Assembly: GCA_965530755.1 (NCBI GenBank)
Contig: CBESNA010000015.1
Location: 1 to 64,000, forward strand
Origin: SZUA-35 sp965530755
GTDB taxonomy: Bacteria > Actinomycetota > Acidimicrobiia > Acidimicrobiales > SZUA-35
Direction of reading: 5' to 3'
Length of the DNA stretch: 64,000 nucleotides
A program made the translations under genes and the position numbers. The notes beneath the pieces are model-generated. The model searched no databases. It worked only from the letters and a program-made list of their open reading frames with translations, and was not told the DNA's origin. Positions 1 to 8,404 of this stretch are shown here, piece by piece (the first letter of the stretch is position 1; every line of letters begins with the position of its first letter).

Positions 1-49
1 AAGCACGCCGCCAGCGTTCGTCCTGAGCCAGGATCAAACTCTCCATCAG
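1..49 (-). rRNA. rrs: 16S ribosomal RNA, 5' end only (truncated by window edge)
   Basis: On the minus strand bases 41 to 1 read as the universal 16S start (GAGTTTGATCCTGGCTCAG and the following GACGAACGCTGGCGGCGTGC). Aligning GAGTTTGATC to E. coli position 9 puts the mature 5' end near base 49. Only the first 49 nt lie in the window; the rest of the rRNA operon continues leftwards beyond base 1. It lies downstream of tyrS on the same strand, and has its own promoter and leader. Confidence 0.95.
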
Positions 50-430
50 AGAATCTGGTGCGAGTCGGGAAAGACTCGGACCGTGATCCGGGTTGTCGTG
101 GCCGGCTTACCAAAGCCTCCACGACATGTTCATTTCAATTGACGGGCATCAGTCCATCTGCAGCCGAAGCCACATGGTTGATGGTGATGCTCCGCACACG
201 CTTGCGTTCATCGTCTCTTCCGTTTTCAAGGTGCTGCTCACCGTCTGCACGCAGACACTGCAAGGCGAAGCGAACTTCACCGGAGCGTCCGGAGGTGCGG
301 ATGGCGGGCTTGTCCCGCTGCGCTCTTTCCGGACTGCCATTGGCATTCCGTGAGAGCTTCAGTCTCGCTGAGTGCGTGACTTGCCTGCGGGGCGAAGAGC
401 TACGTTAACTCTCCCGCACCGACCTGGCAA
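50..430 (-). promoter_or_regulatory. rRNA operon promoter and pre-16S leader
   Basis: This gene-free stretch between tyrS and 16S contains a plausible promoter on the minus strand: -35 TTGCCA at 430-425 and -10 TAACGT at 407-402 with a 17-nt spacer, giving a leader of about 345 nt. Two strong leader hairpins precede the mature 16S end. One pairs 94-101 with 119-126 and has an inner 5-bp stem 104-108/113-117. The other is CGAGTC 61-66 with GACTCG 73-78. They are likely RNase III or folding elements of the precursor. No coding capacity was supported here. The promoter call is inference; the hairpins are read directly. Confidence 0.45.
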
Positions 431-544
431 CCCGCTTCTGACGAATTCTTGGCTTCCGTCGGCGAGGCGCTCGTCACACTTGTGCCCCATACCTTGCTGA
501 CCAGGGAAAATGCAGCCAAATTGGGTCCCGATCGGCTGGTGGAA

Positions 545-1864
545 TCAAGCACCTTCGGCGGCATTTTCTTCGAATCGCAGCAGGTGGGCGGACCGCTTGC
601 CTTTCCGGACGAAGAGGAACTGTCCGTGGAGGAGACGCTGGGTGGTGATGACCTCGCCAACCGTGACCTTCTCGTCATTGATCGAGACACCGTTCTGCTT
701 GATCAGACGTGCTGCTTCGCTGTTGGAAGCGACAACGCCGGCGGCGGCCAACATGGCCGGCACGTTGCTCTGGTCGCCGTCGACTGTCAACAGTGAGCGA
801 GAAAGCACCGTGGTGGGCACCTCGTCGCTGAGCGACTCGAACGTGCGGCGGTCCAGAGCAGACGCAGCAGCGCCCCCAAAGACCACCTCGCTGGCGGCGA
901 CGGCTGCCTCGAGCGCGTGCGGCCCGTGCACCAGCTCGGTCAATTCCCCCGCCAGTGTCCGCTGGGCGGCACGCAGATGCGGTGCCTCGGCGTGGGCAGT
1001 CACGATCCGGGCGATCTCGTCGACGGGGAGAAGCGTCAGCTGGAGCAGCAACCGCTCGATCTCGATGTCCTCCACCTGAAGCCACGCCTGGTAGAAGCGA
1101 TAGGGGCTCATCTTCTCTGCTGACAGCCACATCGTGTCGCCGCCGGCCGTCTTGCCGTACTTCGTGCCGTCCGGCTTGAGCAGAAGCGGGTGGGTCATGG
1201 CGAAGGCGGACCCTCCATTTCGCTTGCGGATGAGCTCGGTTCCGGCGGTGATGTTCCCCCACTGATCCGACCCACCCGTCTGCAGCTCGCAGCCCTCGTT
1301 CTCGAACAACCACGCGAAGTCGTGGGCCTGGAGGAGCATGTAACTGAACTCGGTGTAGGAGATGCCCTCGGTGCCCTCGAGCCGATTCCTAATCGAGTCC
1401 TTCGCCATCATCTGGTTGACGGTGATGTACTTGCCGACGTCACGGAGGAAAACGAGGTACGGGACACCGACCGTCCACGCCCGGTTGTCGAGGAGCTTGG
1501 CCGGGTTGTCGGTCCTGTCGAAGTCGAGGAACTGACGGAGCTGCGGCACAATGCCGGCGAGGTGTCTCGCGAGCGCATCGTCGTCGAGCAGGCTCCTCTC
1601 GTCCGCCTTGCCGGAAGGATCACCGATCATCCCGGTCGCCCCGCCCGCCAAAACGATGGGTCGATGCCCCGCATCTTGGAACCGGCGCAAGAGCATGAGT
1701 CCCACCATGTTCCCGACGTGGAGGCTGTCGGCGGTCGGGTCGAATCCTGCATACAGCGTGATCGGTTCGGCGGCGAGGCGCTCGGCCAACTGGTTGCGGT
1801 CGGTCGTGTCGTGTACGAGACCCCGAGCGATCAGATCTTCGAGCAGTCCTGGGTCAACAGCCAT
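545..1864 (-). CDS. tyrS: Tyrosyl-tRNA synthetase
   Basis: Charges tRNA-Tyr with tyrosine in the cytoplasm. The 439-residue product has the class I signature HVGN near residue 50, the ATP-site region GGATGMIGDPSGK, tyrosine-site residues in the QAHDFAWL and GGSDQWGN segments, the KMSKS equivalent KYGKTAGG, and a C-terminal S4 RNA-binding domain (SNSEAARLIKQNG). The start MAVDPGLL at 1864 was chosen because it gives the normal family length; an upstream in-frame extension is encoded only by a 15-bp tandem repeat that probably belongs to the promoter. A TACAGT box ends 7 nt before this ATG, so the transcript may be leaderless. The gene precedes the 16S rRNA gene on the same strand. Confidence 0.96.
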   Translation of the reverse strand: MAVDPGLLEDLIARGLVHDTTDRNQLAERLAAEPITLYAGFDPTADSLHVGNMVGLMLLRRFQDAGHRPIVLAGGATGMIGDPSGKADERSLLDDDALARHLAGIVPQLRQFLDFDRTDNPAKLLDNRAWTVGVPYLVFLRDVGKYITVNQMMAKDSIRNRLEGTEGISYTEFSYMLLQAHDFAWLFENEGCELQTGGSDQWGNITAGTELIRKRNGGSAFAMTHPLLLKPDGTKYGKTAGGDTMWLSAEKMSPYRFYQAWLQVEDIEIERLLLQLTLLPVDEIARIVTAHAEAPHLRAAQRTLAGELTELVHGPHALEAAVAASEVVFGGAAASALDRRTFESLSDEVPTTVLSRSLLTVDGDQSNVPAMLAAAGVVASNSEAARLIKQNGVSINDEKVTVGEVITTQRLLHGQFLFVRKGKRSAHLLRFEENAAEGA

Positions 1865-1871
1865 GGCGGGC

Positions 1872-1902
1872 ACTGTATTGCCCCGGACTGTATTGCCCCG
1901 GA
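1872..1902 (-). promoter_or_regulatory. Duplicated -10 region of tyrS (15-bp tandem repeat)
   Basis: Two exact copies of a 15-bp unit occupy 1873-1887 and 1888-1902. On the minus strand each copy carries CAATACAGT. The proximal TACAGT (1877-1872) is 7 nt from the tyrS ATG, the spacing expected if the ATG itself is the +1; the distal one lies 15 bp further up. The repeat is visible directly. The promoter role is inferred from spacing and resemblance to TAnnnT. Confidence 0.45.
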
Positions 1903-1996
1903 CCGTGGTGACAGGTCTGGTTTCACATGGTGCGGTCCGTGGGCCTGGCTGCACCCGACCGCCGAATCCTGCGGTCGACGTGGCACGCTGGTACCC

Positions 1997-2569
1997 ATGA
2001 CCACGCCGACCGATTCGCTTCGCGTTACAGACGGTGACGGTGCGCCTCGCCGCACCGTCACTCCTGGCAGGGTCGCGCTTGCCATCGTCGTGATCGCGTC
2101 GTTCGGCGTCTGGGGCTACGGATTCTCCGGCCTCGCCGATCGGACTGCTCCCGACACCTTGGCCGATCCGTCGTTCAAGGAACTGGCGGACCCTTTGTGT
2201 GCAGCAGCAAACGAGACCGTCGATTCGCTGCCAGACGCCCTCGACGCCGACGACAACGTCGAGCGAGCCGACCAGGTACGGACGAACACCGAGGTCTACA
2301 CCGCCATGGTCGACGATCTCGAGGGTCTCCTCGATGACCCGCGGGTCACGCTGAACGATCGCGACGCCGACATCACCGTTGAGTGGCTCCAGGACTGGCG
2401 ACGCTTCCTCGCCGACCGGCTCGACTACGCAGACCGATTGACCACAGACCCGGCCGCCGTGTTCTACGTCGCCGCCAGCTCCGGCGGTGAGAGGCTCGAG
2501 AGGCGCATCACGCGTTTCGCAGCGACGAACGAGATCTCGAGCTGCGTCACCCCAGCAGACGTGGGCTAG
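1997..2569 (+). CDS. Hypothetical single-pass membrane-anchored protein
   Basis: A 190-residue protein of unknown function. A short basic N-terminus (PRRTVTPGR) is followed by one hydrophobic segment (about residues 26-47) and an acidic, helical extracytoplasmic domain. Two cysteines are present, one in PLCAAAN near residue 70 and one near the C-terminus (SSCVTP), and could form a disulfide outside the cell. This resembles unnamed small actinobacterial membrane proteins with one anchor and a Cys pair, but I recognise no named family. It is divergent from tyrS with 132 bp between the starts, and convergent with the dioxygenase gene. Codon use looks like that of its neighbours. Confidence 0.75.
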   Translation: MTTPTDSLRVTDGDGAPRRTVTPGRVALAIVVIASFGVWGYGFSGLADRTAPDTLADPSFKELADPLCAAANETVDSLPDALDADDNVERADQVRTNTEVYTAMVDDLEGLLDDPRVTLNDRDADITVEWLQDWRRFLADRLDYADRLTTDPAAVFYVAASSGGERLERRITRFAATNEISSCVTPADVG

Positions 2570-2608
2570 CGGTCCTCACAGCGAGCGCAGCTCACCATGC
2601 GGGAGGGG

Positions 2609-3487
2609 TCATGCGGCGAGCGTTCGGCGGAGCACCCGACCGGGCGGCGTCCCGGCAACTCCCGCTCGCCGGTGCAACACCATCCGGTTGTCGTAGAAGA
2701 TCACGTCGCCGACCCGCCAGTCCTGCTGCCAAGTGGTGCTGGTGCGCTCGACCGCTGCGTGGACCGCTGACAGCAGATCCCGCGATTCAGAAGCATCGAG
2801 ACCGGAGATCAGCCATGCATGGTCGCCGAGCCGCAGGAACGGTGTCCCCGTTCGGCCACATCGGTCGACGAGTGGGTGACGTGTTCCGGCGCGACCCTCC
2901 TGGCGGGGAACTGCGAGCTCCCGAGGAAGGCCGTCAGGCCAAGATGCCCACCGGTCGCCGTCTTCCTGCCTCCAGCGGGGAACCCGCCTGGCGATGCCGT
3001 CCTTGCCACGCTCGGCCCTCGAGCGCAGCGGGCCGGCCGGCCGGCGACGGCGCGACTCGCGCAGGTCATGCAGGACCGTGAGGCCCGAGATCCGGTCCAT
3101 GAGATCGCTACTGATCCCGTCAATGGCGACCGAGGTGTCGAGAAACTCGGTCGGGTCGGGGTCGAGCCCGGCCTCGGTGCACAAAAGCACCGAGATGGCA
3201 TCGGTCAGCGACCACGAGAGGTCGGCGTGCCATCGGTCTGCGTACAAGTCGGCCCCCCGTTCGAGGCGGACGTTCGGAAACACACTGCGGGCACCTCTTT
3301 TGGTACCGCTGACGATCGGCCCGATCGCCGCCGTGATCTCCAGTTGCCGCCGTAGGTCCCACTCGAGGTCTCGGACCCGAACCACATGGTGTCGTTCGAT
3401 TGCAACGAGCAGCTCGTCCGCTTGTCCGTCCCACGCGTCGAGCTCGAATCCGAACCCATTACTCAGGGGCCGCCCGCACGAGGCCAT
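2609..3487 (-). CDS. TauD/TfdA-family Fe(II)/2-oxoglutarate-dependent dioxygenase
   Basis: Predicted non-haem iron oxygenase of 292 residues. The metal triad is visible as H87-x-D89 in DRWHADLSW and a distal H272 in NRMVLHRR, with an arginine at 287/288 (GRVLRRT) placed as the 2-oxoglutarate-binding Arg of TauD. The second half contains a TauD-like segment (HPLVDRCGRTGTPFLRLG, then DHAW). The substrate cannot be inferred; sulfonates, aryloxy acids and small carboxylates are all known in the family. The start codon overlaps the NUDIX stop by one base (TGATG), so the two are probably co-transcribed. The middle (about 145-200) is unusually Arg-rich and poorly conserved. Confidence 0.85.
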   Translation of the reverse strand: MASCGRPLSNGFGFELDAWDGQADELLVAIERHHVVRVRDLEWDLRRQLEITAAIGPIVSGTKRGARSVFPNVRLERGADLYADRWHADLSWSLTDAISVLLCTEAGLDPDPTEFLDTSVAIDGISSDLMDRISGLTVLHDLRESRRRRPAGPLRSRAERGKDGIARRVPRWRQEDGDRWASWPDGLPRELAVPRQEGRAGTRHPLVDRCGRTGTPFLRLGDHAWLISGLDASESRDLLSAVHAAVERTSTTWQQDWRVGDVIFYDNRMVLHRRAGVAGTPPGRVLRRTLAA

Positions 3488-4137
3488 CAGGACGCTGGGG
3501 GTTCCGCGTCTGCCAGTGGCCTGACGGACAGAACGGATCGATCGGCCGAGGCAGCAAGAGCGAGTCCCTTGTCGACCAGCCGACGCAACTCGCCGTCAGC
3601 GATCAGTCCGTCGGGATCGTCTGCGGTGACCCAGCGAGCCTCGAAGCTCTCGTGATTGATGGTCGGCGACGATCCGGCGGGTGCCAACACGAGGAAGCGG
3701 ACATCGAGGTGGAGGTGGGCGGGCTCATTGCCGCGCTCCGGAATGGCGTGGATGTCCAGATCGATCGCCGGTTCACACACTTCGAGACCGACGATCCCGA
3801 CCTCCTCGATGGCTTCCCGAAGGGCGGAATCGGCCAGATCACCGTTCCCGTCGACGTGGCCACCAGGCTGGAGCCAGCGATCGAGTTTCACATGGTGGAT
3901 CAGCAGCGTGGCCTCTCTCGATGGATCGACGACCAGAGCGGAGCCGGTGAGATGCCCTTCGAGACACGATCGGTACAACGCATCCGGATGGAGGACGCAG
4001 AAGTCGAGAATCCGATCGCGGAGTCGACGCTGCTCGTCGGTTTCGACGACGAGTGCCGACACGGAGGCGACCGCCTTCGCCAGTTCCCCTGCCACTTCGG
4101 TTCCATCCGGCACTTCGGTTCCATCCGGCTGCTGCAC
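3487..4137 (-). CDS. NUDIX hydrolase
   Basis: A 216-residue NUDIX protein predicted to cleave a nucleoside diphosphate-X substrate. The NUDIX helix is present (GGHVDGNGD followed by ALREAIEEVG, residues 92-114) with R107, E108, E111 and E112 in place. The usual Glu at the end of the first half of the motif is replaced (N98-G99). GTG is chosen as start at 4137. Residues 4-15 are PDGTEV twice, from an exact 18-bp tandem duplication. TACGGT lies 6 nt upstream of the GTG, so it probably has a leaderless promoter. It may form an operon with the downstream dioxygenase. The substrate is unknown. Confidence 0.88.
   Translation of the reverse strand: MQQPDGTEVPDGTEVAGELAKAVASVSALVVETDEQRRLRDRILDFCVLHPDALYRSCLEGHLTGSALVVDPSREATLLIHHVKLDRWLQPGGHVDGNGDLADSALREAIEEVGIVGLEVCEPAIDLDIHAIPERGNEPAHLHLDVRFLVLAPAGSSPTINHESFEARWVTADDPDGLIADGELRRLVDKGLALAASADRSVLSVRPLADAEPPAS
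4093..4128. repeat. 18-bp exact tandem duplication in NUDIX N-terminus
   Basis: Two identical 18-bp copies at 4093-4110 and 4111-4128 encode PDGTEV twice immediately after the start of the NUDIX hydrolase. The length keeps the frame. The duplicated segment lies outside the NUDIX fold, so it may be neutral. Confidence 0.95.
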
Positions 4138-4143
4138 AGGGGC

Positions 4144-4149
4144 ACCGTA
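4144..4149 (-). promoter_or_regulatory. Candidate -10 box (TACGGT) for NUDIX gene
   Basis: TACGGT read on the minus strand is separated from the GTG start by the six bases gcccct. The same geometry is seen at many genes of this window, which suggests leaderless transcription. Confidence 0.4.
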
Positions 4150-4174
4150 TCCGTCTGTCCCAGTCGGCCCAGGA

Positions 4175-4738
4175 TCATCCGGGAAAGCGTCGGCTCAGGT
4201 GTGGTGAGTCCGCCAGACCGAACCGCCACCGGCGGTCAACGGCCTTCGATATCCCGATGCGTGGTCCGGACACGACCGGGGCGGCCGCCGGCTCTGGCGG
4301 GGCGACGAGGCGAACCGGTGAAGCCGGGTCGAAGAGATCGATCCCGTTGTGTTCTCCCGTGATGCCGAGCGCCTGGCAGAGCTTGCCCGGACCGGATCCG
4401 AGAGCATCCAGTCGCTCCACTCCTCGCCGCCGGTACATGGTCGCCGTGCCGGCAACGGGTTCGACGGCTCGGACGAGCACCGCGCTCCCCCGTCCGACAG
4501 GGCCGACCACGACGTTGGCGCACCAGTGCATTCCGTAAATGCGATACACGTAGAGGTGGCCGGGCGGGCCGAACATGGCTCGGTTTCGAGCAGTCGGGCC
4601 GCGGTGACTGTGCGACGCAGGATCATCCGGCTCGTACGCTTCGGTCTCGACGATGCGCCCACTTGCGTCGTCGCCGGCGAGTGTCCAGCCGAGCAGTTCG
4701 GGTGCGACATCGACCGCGCTTCCCGAGAGATCGATCAC
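4175..4738 (-). CDS. mpg: 3-methyladenine DNA glycosylase (AAG/Mpg family)
   Basis: Base-excision repair enzyme of 187 residues that removes alkylated purines from DNA. Family motifs include APELLGW, GRIVETEAYEPDDPASHS with the catalytic Glu in ETEAY, the intercalation region GPPGHLYVYRIYGMHWC, and LGSGPGKLCQALGI. The GTG at 4738 (VIDLSG) was chosen because family members begin a few residues before the APELLG segment; longer versions add only Arg-rich sequence with no homology. It lies 29 bp after the PA14 gene and 37 bp before the NUDIX gene, all on the minus strand. Confidence 0.93.
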   Translation of the reverse strand: MIDLSGSAVDVAPELLGWTLAGDDASGRIVETEAYEPDDPASHSHRGPTARNRAMFGPPGHLYVYRIYGMHWCANVVVGPVGRGSAVLVRAVEPVAGTATMYRRRGVERLDALGSGPGKLCQALGITGEHNGIDLFDPASPVRLVAPPEPAAAPVVSGPRIGISKAVDRRWRFGLADSPHLSRRFPG

Positions 4739-4767
4739 AGGACCATTCTGAGCCCTTTGACCTCGTT

Positions 4768-6978
4768 TCAGGCGCCTTCGATCACGACGATCAGGTCGTG
4801 CATGACGGTGATTCCCCGCCCGTCGACTGCGCTCCACATCATCGTCGTCGCCGTCGGCCCGGCACCCGGTTCGACGGTGACCCCGATGTGATGGGATGCC
4901 GGACTCTCATAGGAGAGGCTGTCGACCTGCGTTCCTTCCGGACCCTCGAGCCAGGAGGTCACACCTGCTGTGTTGGCCTCTCCGATGGTCGCTGTCGCCG
5001 GCGATCCGATCGTTCCCCGGACGCGGAGGACGGGCTGGTTGCCCGCACCGGGCACCGAGGTCGTGGTGACAGCGTCGACCGACGACGTCTCGAGCAGGTC
5101 ACGTTCGACTCCTAGGCTCGTGATCCGGCCGTCTGACGAAGTGATGGACCCACGCACGCGGATGTATCGCAGTCCGTCAGCGGCCAGCGGGGCCGGCGTT
5201 CCGTCCACGAGGTCGGCTGCTTCGATCCACGCCCCATCCGGGTCGGCCGCGAACTCGATCACTGCCGTGAGCCCTTCGGTTCCACTCGAATCTAGGAGCA
5301 GCCGTCCGAAGACGTTCGACCCGCCGGTGGTGGTGTCGATGGGAGACGAAATGAATGATCCGGACACGGCCTGGCGGCCTTCGACGGGACCGAGCGCCAC
5401 CAAGGGCAGCAGGGCTTCCACTGGCGGGTTCTGGCTGAGTTCCTCCGGAGGGATCAGCGCTGGGTCGGTTGCCGGGTCGACATCGACTCTGCTCCAGCCG
5501 ACCTGGAGATGATCGGGCCCGCCACGATCACGATTGAACGCCTCTAGCCAGACGATCTGCCCGGCCACGAGATCGACGGGAGCAGTTGCCTGGCTGGCAT
5601 CGGCAGTCCAGTTCGAGCGCTCGGTGAAGTTGGTGAGCCAGGCCACCCGTGTCGCCGTAGCGGGATCCCCCGAGGTGGAGAGCCGGAGGGTGCCCTCGTC
5701 GTCACTCGAGATGAAGAAGCGGTAGGTGCCGGTCGTAGCGACCACCACGTAGCCGGAGATCGAATGGCCACACTCGTCGCACGTGTCGAACACGTTCTGC
5801 GACGACTCGATTCGCGACGTCGCATCCGGCGGGCCGCTGAGATCGACCGTTCGCACGAGATCGAATCGGCGGTGGGTGAGCGATCCGGCAACACCGTCGA
5901 CGTCGCTCATCGCCTCTGTCGGGAGGACCGTGGCGGTTTCGCCGTCGAGCGCCCAGGCAATCTGCAGATGATCAGCTGCCTCGAGGTCCTTGGATCGGGC
6001 ACGGATGGCGTACTGCTGTTCGGCGACCATTTCGACGGGAGCGGACGCCTGGGCCGGGTCCGAGAAGTCGTCAGACGGCGTTGCCGAGCTCAGATCGACG
6101 ATGGGAGCCAGCCCAGCAGGATCGGCGGTCGGAGAGAGTTCCAGTCTCCCCACGTCGTCCGCCGAGAGGAAGAAGCGGTACGTTCCCGACACGGTCGGGG
6201 TCACGAAACCAACGATCTCGTTGGCGCATTGGTTGCAGACGTCCTGAGGGGCCGAACCTGACGGGATGGCAGCGACGGCGCTCGGGTTCGACCAATCGAC
6301 GAGGTCGAGGGACGTGCCGTCACCCACGTCATTCCAGACGTTCCACGACCAGCCACCGTCAGCAACGACCGGACCCCGAAGTGTCGAGTCGGAGATCGAA
6401 CCGGCGTCGAAGTCGCCCCAGTAGACACACACGACGACCGACTCAGACGTCTCGACGGCCACTCGGCCATCGTCGACGTCGGATGGAACGTCGGAGCGGA
6501 ATCGAACGGCAGCGCCGCTGGCCTGCTCGTACACACGAATGTCGCCGAGATCGGCTCGGATTCGCTCCGCTTCGATCTCGCGTGCGATGTCGAACGTGAG
6601 TGCCCGCACACCTGCAGTGGCGTCCTGTTCACAGGCACGACTGGTCGAGGTCTCGTCGTGCCACGGCTGGTCCGATGGGGGCACGTCGCCGGCGCGGCCG
6701 AGGACGAGATCGCCGTCGGCGTCCACTTGGAGACTTTCCAGGGTGAATCCGTCCCACTCGGTCGGCACACCGACACGGAGAGCAGTGCCGGAGTCGAAGC
6801 CGTAGAAACGAGGCCCGGCGATGAGCTCGGTCGCCGCCTGTTGGCGATCGGTGATCGCCAAGCTGGCGAGGGCCGGGGTCTGCCACAGGAGCATCCCGAT
6901 CATCACGGCGAAGAAGAGACGACGAGTCACCTTCCCGCCATCGGCCGGTCCAGCCGAATTCTGAGCTGTTCGGCCCAT
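4768..6978 (-). CDS. Large secreted protein with two PA14-like domains
   Basis: A 736-residue exported protein. After a basic stretch (VTRR) there is a hydrophobic signal peptide ending near ALA-S (residues 36-39). Two PA14-like modules follow, at about 245-375 and 410-530, each with a motif of the type SGTYRFF(L/I)S(A/S)DD and a later DHLQ(I/V)(A/G)W segment. Each module begins with a CxxC pair (CNQC and CDEC), probably a structural disulfide. The C-terminal third is beta-rich and ends in a short domain with VTVEPGAGPTATTMMWS. PA14 domains bind glycans or act as spacers in secreted enzymes. No catalytic domain was recognised. An internal GTG at 6930 (VTRRLFF) is an alternative start. Confidence 0.8.
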   Translation of the reverse strand: MGRTAQNSAGPADGGKVTRRLFFAVMIGMLLWQTPALASLAITDRQQAATELIAGPRFYGFDSGTALRVGVPTEWDGFTLESLQVDADGDLVLGRAGDVPPSDQPWHDETSTSRACEQDATAGVRALTFDIAREIEAERIRADLGDIRVYEQASGAAVRFRSDVPSDVDDGRVAVETSESVVVCVYWGDFDAGSISDSTLRGPVVADGGWSWNVWNDVGDGTSLDLVDWSNPSAVAAIPSGSAPQDVCNQCANEIVGFVTPTVSGTYRFFLSADDVGRLELSPTADPAGLAPIVDLSSATPSDDFSDPAQASAPVEMVAEQQYAIRARSKDLEAADHLQIAWALDGETATVLPTEAMSDVDGVAGSLTHRRFDLVRTVDLSGPPDATSRIESSQNVFDTCDECGHSISGYVVVATTGTYRFFISSDDEGTLRLSTSGDPATATRVAWLTNFTERSNWTADASQATAPVDLVAGQIVWLEAFNRDRGGPDHLQVGWSRVDVDPATDPALIPPEELSQNPPVEALLPLVALGPVEGRQAVSGSFISSPIDTTTGGSNVFGRLLLDSSGTEGLTAVIEFAADPDGAWIEAADLVDGTPAPLAADGLRYIRVRGSITSSDGRITSLGVERDLLETSSVDAVTTTSVPGAGNQPVLRVRGTIGSPATATIGEANTAGVTSWLEGPEGTQVDSLSYESPASHHIGVTVEPGAGPTATTMMWSAVDGRGITVMHDLIVVIEGA

Positions 6979-7015
6979 TGGATGAAGCCGAATGGCCCAG
7001 ACGCTGGAGTTGGCC

Positions 7016-8404
7016 TCAGGTCGCAGCTCGGACGCGGTCGAGGCGGAGCCGTTCGTCGGCTCGCTCGAGCTGCGTCACGACGGCCGACGGCGCGCCTCCA
7101 CCGGGCGAGGTTCGTTGCCGCACCGATGCTCCTGGCTCGAGCAGTCTGGCTGCATCGGGACCCAACCCGGGGCTGGCCGTCACGAGGTCCACCAGTGACG
7201 CTTCTCCGGCGAGCGCTCGACGAACCAGCGTCCCGACGACACCGTGTGCTTCACGGAACGGCATCCCGTCACGCACCAACTCATCGGCAAGGTCGGTGGC
7301 CGCTGCGAACGGCGAGTCGGCGTGGGCGGCCATCGCGTCGGTCTCGAACGTGAGCGTCGACACCATGCCGTCGAGAGCCAACAGGGTGAGTTGCACGGTG
7401 TCGCACGCGTCGAACAACGGCTCCTTGTCCTCCTGCATGTCCTTGTTGTAGGTCAGCGGTAGGCCCTTGAGCGTGGTGAGGAACCCGGTCAGGTGTCCGA
7501 CCAGGCGGCCTGCCTTGCCACGAGCCAGTTCGGCGATGTCGGGGTTCTTCTTCTGCGGCATCATCGACGACCCGGTCGAGAACGCATCGTCGAGGGTGAC
7601 GAATCCGAACTCGGTGGTGGCCCACAGGATCAGCTCCTCGCCGATCCGCGACAGGTGAACACCGAGGAGCGCGAGATCGAAGAGGGTCTCGGCGACGTAG
7701 TCCCGATCGCTGACCGCATCGAGCGAATTGTCGAACGGTCGGGAGAAGCCGAGCGCGGCTGCGGTGGCGGCCGGGTCCAACGGCAGCGACGACCCGGCGA
7801 GCGCACCGGCCCCGAGAGGCGAGACATCGAGCCGTTCGACGGTGGCGAACAGCCGGTCGACGTCTCGGCTCAGGGCCCAGAAGTGGGCCAACAGATGATG
7901 AGACAACGCGACCGGTTGGGCTTGTTGCAGGTGGGTGTAGCCGGGCAGATAGGCATCACCGGCAGCGTGGGCGTGGCCGAGGAGGGTCGCCTGGAACCCA
8001 AGCAGTTTCGGCACGATGCCTTCGACGATCTCCGCTCGGGTCCACATCCTGACGTCGAGCGCGACCTGATCGTTCCGGCTCCGCCCAGTGTGGATCTTTC
8101 CGCCGACGGGACCGACGAGTTCGGTCACCCGCCGTTCGACCGCAGTATGGATGTCCTCATCGGATCCGACTGGCTCGAACCCACCGGATGACATTTCCGT
8201 CTCGACGGCATCGAGGCCGGCGAGCAGCTGATCTCGCTCGCTCTCGGTGAGCAGTCCGACATCGGCCAACATCGCGACGTGGGCGCAGGAGCCGGCAATG
8301 TCCTGGCGGTACATGCGGCGATCGAACGGGAAACTGTCGTTCAGAGCCTGCAGGGCTTCGCTGGGACTTCCGGAGAATCGGCCCTCCCACAGTTCGCCGG
8401 CCAT
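7016..8404 (-). CDS. argH: Argininosuccinate lyase
   Basis: Last step of arginine synthesis: argininosuccinate to arginine plus fumarate. The 462-residue protein has the superfamily signature GSSMMPQKKNPD (about 280-291), the substrate-site segment GRSRNDQVALDVRMW, and HTHLQQAQPV-type residues (GYTHLQQAQPVALSHH). Its ATG overlaps the argG stop by one base. It is the last gene of the argCJBDFRGH operon and is followed after 37 bp by the PA14 gene, with no obvious terminator between them. Confidence 0.97.
   Translation of the reverse strand: MAGELWEGRFSGSPSEALQALNDSFPFDRRMYRQDIAGSCAHVAMLADVGLLTESERDQLLAGLDAVETEMSSGGFEPVGSDEDIHTAVERRVTELVGPVGGKIHTGRSRNDQVALDVRMWTRAEIVEGIVPKLLGFQATLLGHAHAAGDAYLPGYTHLQQAQPVALSHHLLAHFWALSRDVDRLFATVERLDVSPLGAGALAGSSLPLDPAATAAALGFSRPFDNSLDAVSDRDYVAETLFDLALLGVHLSRIGEELILWATTEFGFVTLDDAFSTGSSMMPQKKNPDIAELARGKAGRLVGHLTGFLTTLKGLPLTYNKDMQEDKEPLFDACDTVQLTLLALDGMVSTLTFETDAMAAHADSPFAAATDLADELVRDGMPFREAHGVVGTLVRRALAGEASLVDLVTASPGLGPDAARLLEPGASVRQRTSPGGGAPSAVVTQLERADERLRLDRVRAAT

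Noticed and set aside
1190..1996. Upstream part of the plus-strand frame that contains the 1997-2569 gene
   Set aside because: It is antisense to tyrS; the real gene starts at the ATG at 1997 just before the membrane segment.
1865..1996. T-box leader for tyrS
   Set aside because: No T-box consensus or terminator pair was found, and the likely -10 lies 7 nt from the ATG.
3400..4362. Plus-strand frame across the dioxygenase and NUDIX genes
   Set aside because: Both opposite-strand genes carry complete family motifs; this frame has none.
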